Below, in pieces: positions 23,838-32,590 of a stretch of DNA of 64,000 nucleotides. The stretch comes from Asaia bogorensis_B (GTDB lineage: Bacteria; Pseudomonadota; Alphaproteobacteria; Acetobacterales; Acetobacteraceae). The notes below the pieces were generated by a model. That model searched no databases, had not been told where the DNA came from, and worked only from the letters and a program-made list of their open reading frames with translations. The translations under genes and the position numbers were made by a program. The stretch is from assembly GCF_900465315.1 (NCBI RefSeq), contig NZ_UBIX01000014.1. One strand, 5' to 3'. Within the stretch, counting starts at the first letter, position 1. Each line of letters begins with the position of its first letter.

Positions 23838-24404
23838 CTATTTGCGGCGGTTCTTCATGGTATCGGCCTTGAAACTCCTCAGCGCTGCCAGCGCCTTGCT
23901 GACGTGATTGCCCGGAGAGTCCGTGCTGATTGTGTCGATAATCTGCCCTTCGGGTGCGATCACATAGGTAATCCGCTGCGCAATATCGAGCATGGGCATC
24001 TTGGCATCATAGAGGCGCGTGACCTTGCCATCTGTATCGGACGCTACGGGGAACTGTCCCTTGATCTGGCTGACCGAGAAATCATCCAGTTTGTGAATGT
24101 TGTCCATCGATACGCCAATGACACTGGCGCCAAGCGCCTTGAACTGGGGCATGGCGTCCGCAAAACCATGCGCCTCGGCCGTGCAGCCCTTGGTGAAGGC
24201 CGCCGGGTAGAAGTAGAGCACGACGGGGCCGTTCTTGAGGGCATCGTGCAGCGTGTAGCTGGTTTCCTGCCCATTCTGCGTGGCGGGGAGCGTGAAATCC
24301 GGTGCTTCACCCCCTTGCTTAAGCGCAGCATGTGCCGAGGGGACCGCCGTCGCTATCGAGAGTGACAGGAGAGCGGCGGAAACGGGGATAAAACAGCGTT
24401 TCAT
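23838..24404 (-). CDS. Exported peroxiredoxin (AhpC/TSA, BCP-like)
   Basis: 188 residues from the ATG at 24404, with a signal peptide ending at SAHA (about residue 26). The thioredoxin fold follows: GEAPDFTLPA, then VVLYFYPAAFTKGCTAEAHGF with the peroxidatic Cys in TKGCTAEA, where most relatives have TPGCT. It would reduce hydrogen or organic peroxides in the periplasm. It lies 22 bases after the lytic transglycosylase stop and is probably co-transcribed. No resolving Cys near residue +5 of the active Cys is visible, so a 1-Cys mechanism is likely. Confidence 0.9.
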   Translation of the reverse strand: MKRCFIPVSAALLSLSIATAVPSAHAALKQGGEAPDFTLPATQNGQETSYTLHDALKNGPVVLYFYPAAFTKGCTAEAHGFADAMPQFKALGASVIGVSMDNIHKLDDFSVSQIKGQFPVASDTDGKVTRLYDAKMPMLDIAQRITYVIAPEGQIIDTISTDSPGNHVSKALAALRSFKADTMKNRRK

Positions 24405-24426
24405 GATGTCTCCACAGGGAGCTTGG

Positions 24427-25704
24427 TCAGAATGATGATCCCGGAGAGACGACGACGCAGGGTGTGTCGCGGCCCATTTTCCGGCAGGCGGCCACGGCAT
24501 TGTCATGAGAGAGATTGACCAGACGCGCCCGATACAGATGCGCCCGGCCCGACTGCACCGTGGAAACCTGACTACGCGCACCGGAAAGCGAAGTTCCAGC
24601 GTGATTCTGGGCCTGGGCCACAGCACGTGTGGCCTGCACGGCAGAATTATACGCGCCCACCTGGATAGCCCAATTGCCGGGTGTGATGGCCGGGGCCGCG
24701 CGGGATACAGCAGTCTGGCGGACGGGTCGGGGTGTCATGACCGCCAGTACGGGTTCGGCGGAGAGATGTCGACCAACGGGGATAGGCTGTACCGGTGCCC
24801 GCCCCGCCCAGGCCTGCGCCACGCTGTCAGTGCTGGAGTCAGAAGATGTATCCGAGGCGGAGGTCGTCAGACTTGCCATCTGGACAGGAGCAGGTGAAGG
24901 CGTTGCTATGATACCGCGGGCAGCCCAGGCGGAGCTGACAGAATCGCGGTTCGAGGATGGAGCAGGCGCTTCGGCCACCTGCATGTCCTGCTGGTCGGCG
25001 CTATAAGTGGCTGCCTGCGCCTGATGTCGCCATGCTGCACGAACCGAGGCAGTCTCACTGTCATTCTGGGCGACCATCGTCGCCGCCGAGGGGTCGTGCT
25101 GGGCCACCAGCAGATCGGCAGCCGAGCGGTTGCGCGGCCAGATCCCTGCAATCCGCGGTCCCACATGGGCTACATAGCGACGAGTTTCGCGCGGCAGAGC
25201 CCGCCCCCGGCGAAGATAGGAGTCCAGACTGCCGGGACCATCATTATAGGCTGCCAGAAAACCCGGAGAGCCATAGATATCGTACATCTGCCTGATATAA
25301 GCCGTGCCCGCCATGATATTATCGTGCGGGTCATAAGCGTCATCACCGAGGCTGTACTGCATGCGCATGTCGTCATAGGTGGGGGGCATGAGCTGCATAA
25401 GCCCCATTGCTCCCGGTGCCGACGTGGTGAACTGGCCATTCCGGTCGTATAGCCGTCCGCCCGACTCCTGCATCATCACAGAGCGTATCCAGGTTGTCGG
25501 TACGTCGAACCGCTGGGATGCCTCCTCGATATAGGGTCCCCACGGATCGTCTGCCGGGCCGGGAGGCGCGTAATAGGATTTGGCATGCTCGCGATAATGC
25601 GCGGCTTCCTGTGCAACAGGGACCTGCGGGCGCTGAGGTGTGCTGGCGCAGGCACTGAGTAAGGCCGTTATCCCCGTAATCAGTAGAACGCGCTTTGGTG
25701 GCAT
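24427..25704 (-). CDS. SLT-domain lytic transglycosylase lipoprotein with SPOR domain
   Basis: 425 residues from the ATG at 25704, chosen because it gives a standard lipoprotein signal (MPPKRVLLITGITALLSAC, Cys19); the frame opens earlier at 25794. The SLT domain (about 60-180) has catalytic Glu in SVMMQESGG, then GAMGLMQLMPPT and FLAAYNDGPG. A Ser/Ala/Thr-rich linker of over 130 residues leads to a C-terminal SPOR domain (WAIQVGAYNS...ACRKM), which binds denuded septal glycan. It would cleave peptidoglycan to 1,6-anhydro-MurNAc products, the substrate of the AnmK encoded elsewhere in this window. Confidence 0.92.
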   Translation of the reverse strand: MPPKRVLLITGITALLSACASTPQRPQVPVAQEAAHYREHAKSYYAPPGPADDPWGPYIEEASQRFDVPTTWIRSVMMQESGGRLYDRNGQFTTSAPGAMGLMQLMPPTYDDMRMQYSLGDDAYDPHDNIMAGTAYIRQMYDIYGSPGFLAAYNDGPGSLDSYLRRGRALPRETRRYVAHVGPRIAGIWPRNRSAADLLVAQHDPSAATMVAQNDSETASVRAAWRHQAQAATYSADQQDMQVAEAPAPSSNRDSVSSAWAARGIIATPSPAPVQMASLTTSASDTSSDSSTDSVAQAWAGRAPVQPIPVGRHLSAEPVLAVMTPRPVRQTAVSRAAPAITPGNWAIQVGAYNSAVQATRAVAQAQNHAGTSLSGARSQVSTVQSGRAHLYRARLVNLSHDNAVAACRKMGRDTPCVVVSPGSSF

Positions 25705-26018
25705 TCCCGCAAGACGGGACCAGCCGACTTCATTCTGTCCGGCCTGAATGGTCGAGTGACGGGGAGGGGCCATGATGGATTTCACCTGATGCAACCGAGC
25801 GTGATCCGTAATGTGGGGCGAGAATGAGGCAAAACTACGGAGTGCAGCAAGAGAAAGGAAGCCAAAAGTGGCGTTATCGTGCGGCCCTGGATGATTTGGC
25901 CCGGTCTATCGCGCTGCAGTTGCGAAACCGGGTCTGATCCGCTACGCGAATTGTCCAGCGCGTCATGTGTTTTCAGGCGCTTGTCCCAAAAGAGACTGTC
26001 AGCAATTCCCGGAGAGAC

Positions 26019-26816
26019 ATGAGCCAGCGTCGTTATGCCCTCGCATGGGAGGATATACTATCAGGGCTGCGTATGTGGCGACTGGCAGCTACTCTGGGTT
26101 GGACTGATATACGACTGCGTTACCGCGGTTCGGTGCTTGGCCCGTTCTGGCTCACCCTTTCTGCCCTTATCATGATTGCTTCAATGGGGGTGATCTATGC
26201 TCGTCTGTTCCATATGGTGCTACGAGATTATCTGCCTTTCCTGTCGCTTTCTCTCGCACTCTGGCAAGTTGGCCTGTCGAGTCTGCTGACCGAGTCCTGC
26301 ACCTGCTTCGTTGAAGCAGAAGGAACCATTCACGCGATGAAGCTGCCTTACACGCTTCATGCCATCAGGCTGCTGGTGCGCAATCTTATCGTGTTTGCTC
26401 ATAGCATCATCGTGCCGATCGGGGTTTTTGTTCTCTACGGTGTCTGGCCGGGGCTGATCAGTCTCGCTGCATTGCCCGGGCTCGTACTGTGGGCTCTGAA
26501 CGGCTATGCGGCATGCCTGCTCCTGGGTGCCTTCTGCGCACGTTTCCGCGACATAACGTCTGTTGTCGGGGCCTTCATGCAGATCGCTTTTTATGTCACC
26601 CCGATCATCTGGCAACCCAGCCAGCTGGGACCGCGCGGCCGGTACCTGATTTTCAATCCATTCTACGATCTTCTCGAGCTGGTGCGTGGCCCGATTCTGG
26701 GGCACCTTCCCGGTCTGGACGTCATCACCGTTTCCTGCGGTGTCAGCCTCGTCTGGTGTCTGCTCGGCTTTCTGACATTCGTCAGAACGCGTGAGCGTCT
26801 TGCATTCTGGGTGTAA
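26019..26816 (+). CDS. ABC-2 polysaccharide export permease (Wzm/KpsM-like)
   Basis: 265 residues from the ATG at 26019 with GGAGAG upstream. Six hydrophobic segments are visible, and the opening DIRLRYRGSVLGPFWLTLS is the Wzm/TagG signature. It forms the inner-membrane channel for capsule or O-antigen export and pairs with the ATPase encoded 5 bases downstream. No glycosyltransferase genes are adjacent, so the polymer is unknown. Confidence 0.92.
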   Translation: MSQRRYALAWEDILSGLRMWRLAATLGWTDIRLRYRGSVLGPFWLTLSALIMIASMGVIYARLFHMVLRDYLPFLSLSLALWQVGLSSLLTESCTCFVEAEGTIHAMKLPYTLHAIRLLVRNLIVFAHSIIVPIGVFVLYGVWPGLISLAALPGLVLWALNGYAACLLLGAFCARFRDITSVVGAFMQIAFYVTPIIWQPSQLGPRGRYLIFNPFYDLLELVRGPILGHLPGLDVITVSCGVSLVWCLLGFLTFVRTRERLAFWV

Positions 26817-26821
26817 GAGCG

Positions 26822-27598
26822 ATGTCCTCCATTACTCTCAAGGATTACTCCCTGATTTATCCCATGTTCCATGGGAGTGCGCGCTCGTTCAAGAAGAGCC
26901 TGTTCAAAGGCGTCCGACAAAAGATCCAGAATCGCCAGGCCGTTGGTGGCAGCATCATCAGCCAGGATGACACGACAATCATTGTGGCGCTGGATGCCAT
27001 CTCGCTCACCATTGCATCTGGGGAACGTGTCGGTCTGATCGGGCATAACGGGGCTGGGAAGTCTACCCTTCTGCGGGCGCTCGCCGGAATCTACGAATCC
27101 TCGATCGGCCAGTTCGACGTCACGGGAGAGGTCCACGCACTTCTGAGCCCGCAGGCCGGGATGAATACGGAACTCACTGGCCGGGAGAACATCCGCTTGT
27201 ATGCCCGTGTGCTGGGCATGACTGCGCAGGCAACCGTGGCGCTCGAAAAGGACGTCGAGGCATTCGCCGAACTGGGAGCTTTTCTGGATCTCCCCGTCAG
27301 GCATTACTCTTCGGGTATGGCCATCCGCCTGGGCTTCGGGCTCGCAACATCACCCCGCCCCGAGATCCTCCTCATGGATGAATGGTTCATGGCGGGTGAC
27401 AGCCATTTCCAGGAGAAAGCGCGAGAAAGACTGACGCGCCTGATCGAATACGTTCGCATTCTTGTGGTCACGTCGCACTCTCTGCCCATCCTGCAAAAAT
27501 GGTGCACGCGGATCATCTGGATGGAAGGGGGGCGGATCCGGATGGACGGGCCACCTGACCTGGTCATCGCCGCCTACGAGGCTGCAGGACAGGGCTAG
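26822..27598 (+). CDS. Polysaccharide ABC-transporter ATPase (Wzt/KpsT-like)
   Basis: 258 residues. Walker A GHNGAGKST, Walker B ILLMDEWFMAGD (the Wzt/TagH form, with W in place of the usual P), signature HYSSGMAIRLGFGLA and H-loop VVTSHS are all present. The typical N-terminal extension (MSSITLKDYSLIYP...) is there, but no C-terminal carbohydrate-binding domain, so it is the KpsT-like short form. It powers export through the permease encoded upstream; the start lies 5 bases after that gene. Confidence 0.93.
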   Translation: MSSITLKDYSLIYPMFHGSARSFKKSLFKGVRQKIQNRQAVGGSIISQDDTTIIVALDAISLTIASGERVGLIGHNGAGKSTLLRALAGIYESSIGQFDVTGEVHALLSPQAGMNTELTGRENIRLYARVLGMTAQATVALEKDVEAFAELGAFLDLPVRHYSSGMAIRLGFGLATSPRPEILLMDEWFMAGDSHFQEKARERLTRLIEYVRILVVTSHSLPILQKWCTRIIWMEGGRIRMDGPPDLVIAAYEAAGQG

Positions 27599-27604
27599 CA
27601 ATGA

Positions 27605-27633
27605 CCTGCCCCCAGGATTTCGCCGGGGGCAGG
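27605..27633. terminator. Strong hairpin after the Wzt-like gene
   Basis: CCTGCCCCC and GGGGGCAGG form a perfect 9-bp GC stem with an 11-base loop, seven bases after the stop. No T-run follows in either direction, but its place between convergent transcripts (wzt-like plus, fbaB minus) fits a shared terminator. Confidence 0.55.
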
Positions 27634-27708
27634 AATGATCCCGCTTGGGGATTGTGTATCAGTGAAGCGCCCCGTCGGAAAACGATGGCGCACACCGCAT
27701 TCAATAAG

Positions 27709-28623
27709 TCAGCTCTTGAAAATGCCAGTGATGGTCGAGAGGAGCGACAGAGCCTCCTCACGCGGGCGCTGGAAAGTATTGCGGCCGATAATCGAGCCAA
27801 ACCCGCCGCCAGCATGGATGCCACGGATGGTGTCCAGCAGGGCCTCGGTGCTCTCATGCTCACCACCCGAGAAGATCACGATGCGGCGCCCTGCGAAGGT
27901 TGACTGCACAACGTGGCGTACACGGGCTTCCATGGTCGAGATGTCGATCTTCTGATCGAGATAGACCTTTTTGGCTGCCGGCAAGGAAAGCGCGTCTGTC
28001 GGCGGTTTGACCTTGATGATGTGCGCTCCACATTCAGCGGCCATATGCGCGGCATAGGCGCAGATATCGATAGCGGTTTCACCGGCCTTGTCGAGCATCG
28101 GGCCGCGAGGGTAGCTCCAGACGATGACGACGAGACCAGCGGCCTTCGCCTCCTGGGCCAGCTCACGCAGCTCGTTCATCTGATCGAAGCAGTATTCGCT
28201 ACCCGGATAGATGGTGAAGCCGATTGCCGAGCAGCCCAGACGCAGGGCATCGGCAACCGTACCAGTGACGGCCTGGTTCTTCTCTGTCGCCAGAGAGTTC
28301 GAGCTGTTGCATTTGAGGATAAGCGGCAGCTGACCGGCAAAGGTCGAAGCACCTGCCTCAAGCATCCCGAGGGGGGCGGCGAAGGCATTCAGTCCGGCCT
28401 CGATCGCCAGCGAAAAATGATAATGCGGGTCATAGGCCGGAGGGTTGGCCGCGAAGGAGCGGGCAGGTCCGTGTTCGAACCCCTGATCGACGGGCAGAAT
28501 GACAAGTTTGCCGGTGCCAGCCAGAACGCCCGTATTCATCAGGCGGACAAGATTGGCCTTGGTGCCGGGATTATCTGACTCGTAATTGGCAAGAATCGCT
28601 TTGACCTGCGGCGTAAGTGACAT
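27709..28623 (-). CDS. fbaB: Class I fructose-bisphosphate aldolase (FbaB/DhnA type)
   Basis: 304 residues from the ATG at 28623, with AGGAG nine bases upstream. Family blocks include VILPVDQGFEHGPARSF, AAPLGMLEAG, LKCNSSNSL, IYPGSEY, VIVWSYPRG and IIKVKPPT, whose Lys is the Schiff-base residue candidate, with FSGGEHES near the C-terminus. It interconverts fructose 1,6-bisphosphate with dihydroxyacetone phosphate and glyceraldehyde 3-phosphate without metal. It is monocistronic, facing the Wzm/Wzt operon. Confidence 0.93.
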   Translation of the reverse strand: MSLTPQVKAILANYESDNPGTKANLVRLMNTGVLAGTGKLVILPVDQGFEHGPARSFAANPPAYDPHYHFSLAIEAGLNAFAAPLGMLEAGASTFAGQLPLILKCNSSNSLATEKNQAVTGTVADALRLGCSAIGFTIYPGSEYCFDQMNELRELAQEAKAAGLVVIVWSYPRGPMLDKAGETAIDICAYAAHMAAECGAHIIKVKPPTDALSLPAAKKVYLDQKIDISTMEARVRHVVQSTFAGRRIVIFSGGEHESTEALLDTIRGIHAGGGFGSIIGRNTFQRPREEALSLLSTITGIFKS

Positions 28624-28874
28624 GCAACGCTCCTGTTTTACTGTCATGCCCGTCATTTTTGAGCTTCCGGGCGACCATCATACCGCTGTTTAACTGACGC
28701 GAGGGCGCTCCGTTTCTTTTGCAGCGCCAACAAGTCTTCACAGATGCGATATCGTTTTCACGGGCGATGGATCCTGTGCCGCTTTGCAGCGTTCGGGAGG
28801 TGGCTTCGAACGGCCTGTATGCCACCCGGATTGTCGCGGCGTGGCGGGTCTTGGAATGCGATAAAGGAGCTTTC

Positions 28875-30305
28875 ATGCGATATTCCGGTCAGGCCCCGCT
28901 ATCACCGGTCAGGCGCAGTCGGCTCGCGGTTCCAGCGTTCTCCCTCGTCGCAGCCCTTGGCGTTTCAATCGCCAGCGGCGAACCGGCACGAGCCGAGCCG
29001 GTTGCGCTGATTCACGCGCGTGTTGTCGATGGCACAGGCGCACCGGCACGCACGGATCTTGCGATGGTGGTCGATCATGGCCAGATCATCGGCCTGGCCA
29101 CGACACCGCCTGCGGGGGTGAGGATTATCGACTTGCAGGGCAGGACGATCATGCCTGCGCTGATCAGTGACCACAGTCATGTCGGGCTGGTGGACGGGAT
29201 GAGCGCCGCTTCGGCCAACTACACACGCGCCAATATCCTCGCAGCGCTCAACCAGTATGTGCGCTACGGGGTCCTGACCGTAACGGCGCTCGGATTGAAC
29301 AAATCTCCCCTGTTCGATCAGCTGCGTCACGAGCAGCATGAAGGGGCCAATGAGGGGGCCGATCTTTTCGGTGTCGATCAGGGTATCGGCGCGCCTGCCG
29401 GGATGCCGCCCGAAGCCATGATTGATGGCTTGGGGCGTGACCAGATTTTCCGCCCGTCCACCCCGCAACAGGCAAGACAGGCTGTGGACCGGATGGCTGA
29501 TGAGGGGACGGATTTCGTCAAGATCTGGCTCGATGATCTGCGTCTGACCAATCCGGGCAAACCGCCCTTGCCGCTGCTCGGCGCGTCTGTCTGGGATGCG
29601 GCCATCAAGGAGGCTCACCGGCGTCACCTGCGCGTGGCGGTCCATATCCATGATCTGGATCTCGCCCGAACGGCCCTGCAGCATGGGGCCGATATCCTGG
29701 CGCATGGTGTGCGGGACAAGCCGGTCGACCAGGGCTTCATCACCCAGATAAAATCCACCGGAGCCTGGTATATCCCGACATTGTCGCTGGATGAGTCGAC
29801 CTATTATTTTGCCGAGCATCCGGAGACACTGGGGCAGCCCGTGGCACATGATGCCATGTCACCGGCCCTTCGCGATAGGATCGCCGATGAACAATGGCGT
29901 AAGGATAGTCTGGCGAAGCCTTCGGTCGGCGCGGCACGCGCCGCATTGGCAATGAATGAACGCAACGTTCTCGCCCTGTATCGTGCCGGAGCAAAGATCG
30001 GGTTCGGGACTGACTCCGGAGCGACGCCGCTTCGCCTGCCGGGCTACGCCGAGCATCGCGAGCTTGTCCTGCTGACGCAGTCAGGCCTTACGCCGTTGCA
30101 GGCTATCAATCTGGCGACGCAGAAAGCAGCGGCTCTTCTGGGGCTGCAGGATCGTGGCGTGTTGGCTGTTGGGAAACGAGCTGACTTCCTCGTCATTGAC
30201 GGCGCGCCAGACCGCACCATATCTGATATCGACCTGATTTCTCAGGTCTGGCAGCGCGGCAAGCCGGTCTCGGACGGGCTCGTCATCAAAGGGAAGACAC
30301 CATGA
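28875..30305 (+). CDS. Exported amidohydrolase
   Basis: 476 residues from the ATG at 28875 with AAAGGAG upstream; a Sec signal ends near ARA at about residue 38. The amidohydrolase TIM barrel carries the first metal His pair in ISDHSHVG (HxH), Lys in DFVKIWLDD, His in RVAVHIHD and LAHGV, and Asp in GFGTDSGA, a full binuclear-type set. The C-terminal beta-sandwich ends with KRADFLVIDGAP. Relatives include prolidase-like and imidazolonepropionase-like enzymes; the substrate is not predictable. The stop overlaps the next start as ATGA. Confidence 0.9.
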   Translation: MRYSGQAPLSPVRRSRLAVPAFSLVAALGVSIASGEPARAEPVALIHARVVDGTGAPARTDLAMVVDHGQIIGLATTPPAGVRIIDLQGRTIMPALISDHSHVGLVDGMSAASANYTRANILAALNQYVRYGVLTVTALGLNKSPLFDQLRHEQHEGANEGADLFGVDQGIGAPAGMPPEAMIDGLGRDQIFRPSTPQQARQAVDRMADEGTDFVKIWLDDLRLTNPGKPPLPLLGASVWDAAIKEAHRRHLRVAVHIHDLDLARTALQHGADILAHGVRDKPVDQGFITQIKSTGAWYIPTLSLDESTYYFAEHPETLGQPVAHDAMSPALRDRIADEQWRKDSLAKPSVGAARAALAMNERNVLALYRAGAKIGFGTDSGATPLRLPGYAEHRELVLLTQSGLTPLQAINLATQKAAALLGLQDRGVLAVGKRADFLVIDGAPDRTISDIDLISQVWQRGKPVSDGLVIKGKTP

Positions 30306-30643
30306 TTCGTCATTTCGGGTCAAAGCGTATTCTGGGGGTAGCCCTTTCGGCGCTCTCTCTTGCTGCCCCCTCGCTTGCGTTCGCGCAGCAAGGCCCGGCA
30401 CCCCATCGCTATGCGGACGGGACTGGCAACAACATGATTGAGCAGCTGAATTCCTCCCAGCTGAACAACAACTACAAGGGGCCTTATTACAACCGCGGAG
30501 AGGCACCGCCGCCGTTCAGGCCCGTGCAGATGCAGCCACCGCCGCCACCCCCACCCCCGGTACGCCCGCACAGGCATCATTATCATCCGCACCCGGTACC
30601 GCCCGGACCCATGCAACCTGTTCCCCCCGGCGGTCCACGCTGA
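30302..30643 (+). CDS. Small exported proline/histidine-rich protein
   Basis: 113 residues with a signal peptide (cleavage after about residue 28, LAFA). The mature part has an Asn/Gln-rich segment (MIEQLNSSQLNNNYKG) followed by a run of eight prolines and RPHRHHYHPHPVPPGP. The His/Pro tail could bind metal or span the cell wall. The start overlaps the amidohydrolase stop as ATGA, so the two are co-expressed. No family is recognised. Confidence 0.75.
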   Translation: MIRHFGSKRILGVALSALSLAAPSLAFAQQGPAPHRYADGTGNNMIEQLNSSQLNNNYKGPYYNRGEAPPPFRPVQMQPPPPPPPPVRPHRHHYHPHPVPPGPMQPVPPGGPR

Positions 30644-30656
30644 GCAGGTGCTGCCC

Positions 30657-31247
30657 ATGACCCCTGCCGTCATTCTGGCAGGGGGACAAGGCAGTCGGTT
30701 GGGGTATCGGGACAAGGCGCTCATTCCAGCCGGAGAGGGGGCTTTGCTTGATCAGCTCCTTGACCGGTTACGGCTACAGGTCGGTCCGGTTGCGCTCTCG
30801 ACACGACGCGACTGCGAAACTGTCTATGGCCGTGATCTGCCGCTGCTTCAGGATCGATACACCGGGGCCGGTCCGCTCTCCGGCGTGCTCGCGGCACTTG
30901 AATGGGCACAGGGTCTTGGCAGGTCGGTCGTTCTGACCGTACCGGTCGATACAGCTTTTGTCCCGAACGATCTGGTGAAACGGCTGGACGTGTCGCCCTG
31001 TTGTGCCATGAGCCGAGGACGCATCCATCCTCTCGTTGCGCTCTGGCCTGTATCGTCTCTGCCCCTGTTGGATGACTACCTGAGCGCGGGCGTGACATCG
31101 GGCGATCACCGTCAGCTGGCCGTCTGGAACTTTGCACGACGCATCGATATGACCCCCATCCCCTTTGATGATGAGGGGCCGGATCCGTTCTTCAACGTCA
31201 ATACGCCGGATGATCTGCTGGCTCTGACAACGCTTCTTGAAGCGTGA
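30657..31247 (+). CDS. mobA: Molybdenum cofactor guanylyltransferase MobA
   Basis: 196 residues from the ATG at 30657. The nucleotide-binding motif LAGGQGSRLGYRDKAL, TGAGPLSGVLAAL and VPVDTAFVP are the MobA blocks. It attaches GMP to molybdopterin to make the guanine dinucleotide cofactor needed by DMSO-reductase-family enzymes such as the YdeP-like protein encoded on the other strand nearby. The stop abuts the stop of the convergent nitrate-reductase-associated gene (31248), with no room for an intergenic terminator. Confidence 0.92.
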   Translation: MTPAVILAGGQGSRLGYRDKALIPAGEGALLDQLLDRLRLQVGPVALSTRRDCETVYGRDLPLLQDRYTGAGPLSGVLAALEWAQGLGRSVVLTVPVDTAFVPNDLVKRLDVSPCCAMSRGRIHPLVALWPVSSLPLLDDYLSAGVTSGDHRQLAVWNFARRIDMTPIPFDDEGPDPFFNVNTPDDLLALTTLLEA

Positions 31248-31742
31248 TTACGCGGGCTCAGTCATCAACAGGCCGAACTCACGCAATGCCGGAACAAAAT
31301 TCTCATTTTCATGGCGTGAGCGGGCAAGCTTGACCAAGGCAAAGCGTTGCAGCGATGTCAGCGTTCCCCACGCCTCAGGTGTTGGCGGTGAGACTCTATC
31401 TGAAGCGGCCTGCTGAAGGACACAGTCAGGAATCGCCGCGCTATCACGCCACAGATGATCCTCATTTGCGGGGAGGGGCTTTGGTGGCGCGTCACAGCGT
31501 TGCGCGATAAGGGACAGAAGATGAGCATGATAGCGGCTTTGCTCGTCTGGTGTAATGCAGGCGCGTTCCAGCAATTCACGACGTTCGTCCGGAAGAAACT
31601 GGCTCCATTGGCGCAGGCTTAGCTTGATACCCGTCAGATCGAGCTTCATTCGCACACACATCGGTATGCAACGTAACGATCCTGCAAAATCCTGCTCGAA
31701 ACCGAAAATTCCCTGTGAGGCCGGTGAGGAGTTGGGTGTCAT
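31248..31742 (-). CDS. Nitrate reductase associated protein
   Basis: 164 residues. FGFEQDFAGSLRCIPMCVRM and KLDLTGIKLSLRQWSQFLPDER, of which GSLRCIPMxVRxKLDxxGIKLSL is the hallmark, identify the family named nitrate-reductase-associated protein in cyanobacteria and proteobacteria. Its start overlaps the fdhD stop as ATGA, so it belongs to the molybdenum enzyme operon. Its function is not established, and no nitrate reductase is encoded in this window, so here it may assist the YdeP-type enzyme instead. Confidence 0.85.
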   Translation of the reverse strand: MTPNSSPASQGIFGFEQDFAGSLRCIPMCVRMKLDLTGIKLSLRQWSQFLPDERRELLERACITPDEQSRYHAHLLSLIAQRCDAPPKPLPANEDHLWRDSAAIPDCVLQQAASDRVSPPTPEAWGTLTSLQRFALVKLARSRHENENFVPALREFGLLMTEPA

Positions 31743-32590
31743 GTGGTCATCATTTCCAGAGTTTCGGGTCTGACAAGGCGATGGCCGCCGCAGAATACAG
31801 AGAAGCGGTCCCGCCGCGCATTGCCGATCAGGGTCATATCTGCCTTGCGGGCAATCTGGATGGCGCGATCGGTTGGAGAGGAGACCGCTACCAGTGTCGA
31901 GATACCCAGGGTCAGTGCCTTTTCAACCATTTCGTATGAGCAACGGCTGGTCAGCAGGCAAAAGCCTCGCCCCGGATCCCTTGGTGACTGGCTTAGTATG
32001 CCGATCAGCTTGTCCAAAGCGTTATGGCGCCCGACATCCTCACGCACGTAATGGATGATGCCATCAGGTGAAGCCCAGGCCGCAGCATGCACCATATGCA
32101 CTTGCTGGTTCAGGACTTGCTGGTCTGGCAGGGCATTGAGCGCCGCGCGTATGGATGACACCGGAATACTATGCGCGGGAAGGCTCGGTGTTGCAGTGGC
32201 AATATCGTCAAGCGAGGTCACGCCACAAAGCCCGCATGAACTGCCCCCGGTCAGCAGGCGCTGACCCCGACGGATCAACCGGCTGAAATCGGCACCGGTG
32301 ATGCGTATATGCGCTGTAAGCTGCTCTTCGTGACGTTCGATATGGCAGGAGATCATATCGCTCGGTGCAGCAATGATCTTCTCGGTGAGGACGAAACCGA
32401 GCACGAAATCATGCAGATCAAGCGGTGTCACCATCATGACCGCATGAACATGGAATTCATTGAAAATCAGGGTGAGCGGTATCTCTTCGGCGATGCCAAG
32501 CTCGATCCGCTCCTGAACGCCCTCGGGGCCAATTTCGATGGCGTGGCGCAGCACATGGGCCGCGGCAAGACTATCCGGTCTCGTGGTCAT
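31739..32590 (-). CDS. fdhD: Formate dehydrogenase accessory sulfurtransferase FdhD
   Basis: 283 residues. LLTGGSSCGLCGV contains the CxxC used to carry sulphur; VREDVGRHNALDKLIG and SRCSYEMVEKA are the other FdhD signatures. FdhD passes sulphur from IscS to the molybdenum bis-MGD cofactor of formate dehydrogenase and its relatives. It overlaps the ydeP-like gene upstream and the associated-protein gene downstream, each by ATGA, so the three are translated as a unit. Confidence 0.94.
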   Translation of the reverse strand: MTTRPDSLAAAHVLRHAIEIGPEGVQERIELGIAEEIPLTLIFNEFHVHAVMMVTPLDLHDFVLGFVLTEKIIAAPSDMISCHIERHEEQLTAHIRITGADFSRLIRRGQRLLTGGSSCGLCGVTSLDDIATATPSLPAHSIPVSSIRAALNALPDQQVLNQQVHMVHAAAWASPDGIIHYVREDVGRHNALDKLIGILSQSPRDPGRGFCLLTSRCSYEMVEKALTLGISTLVAVSSPTDRAIQIARKADMTLIGNARRDRFSVFCGGHRLVRPETLEMMTT

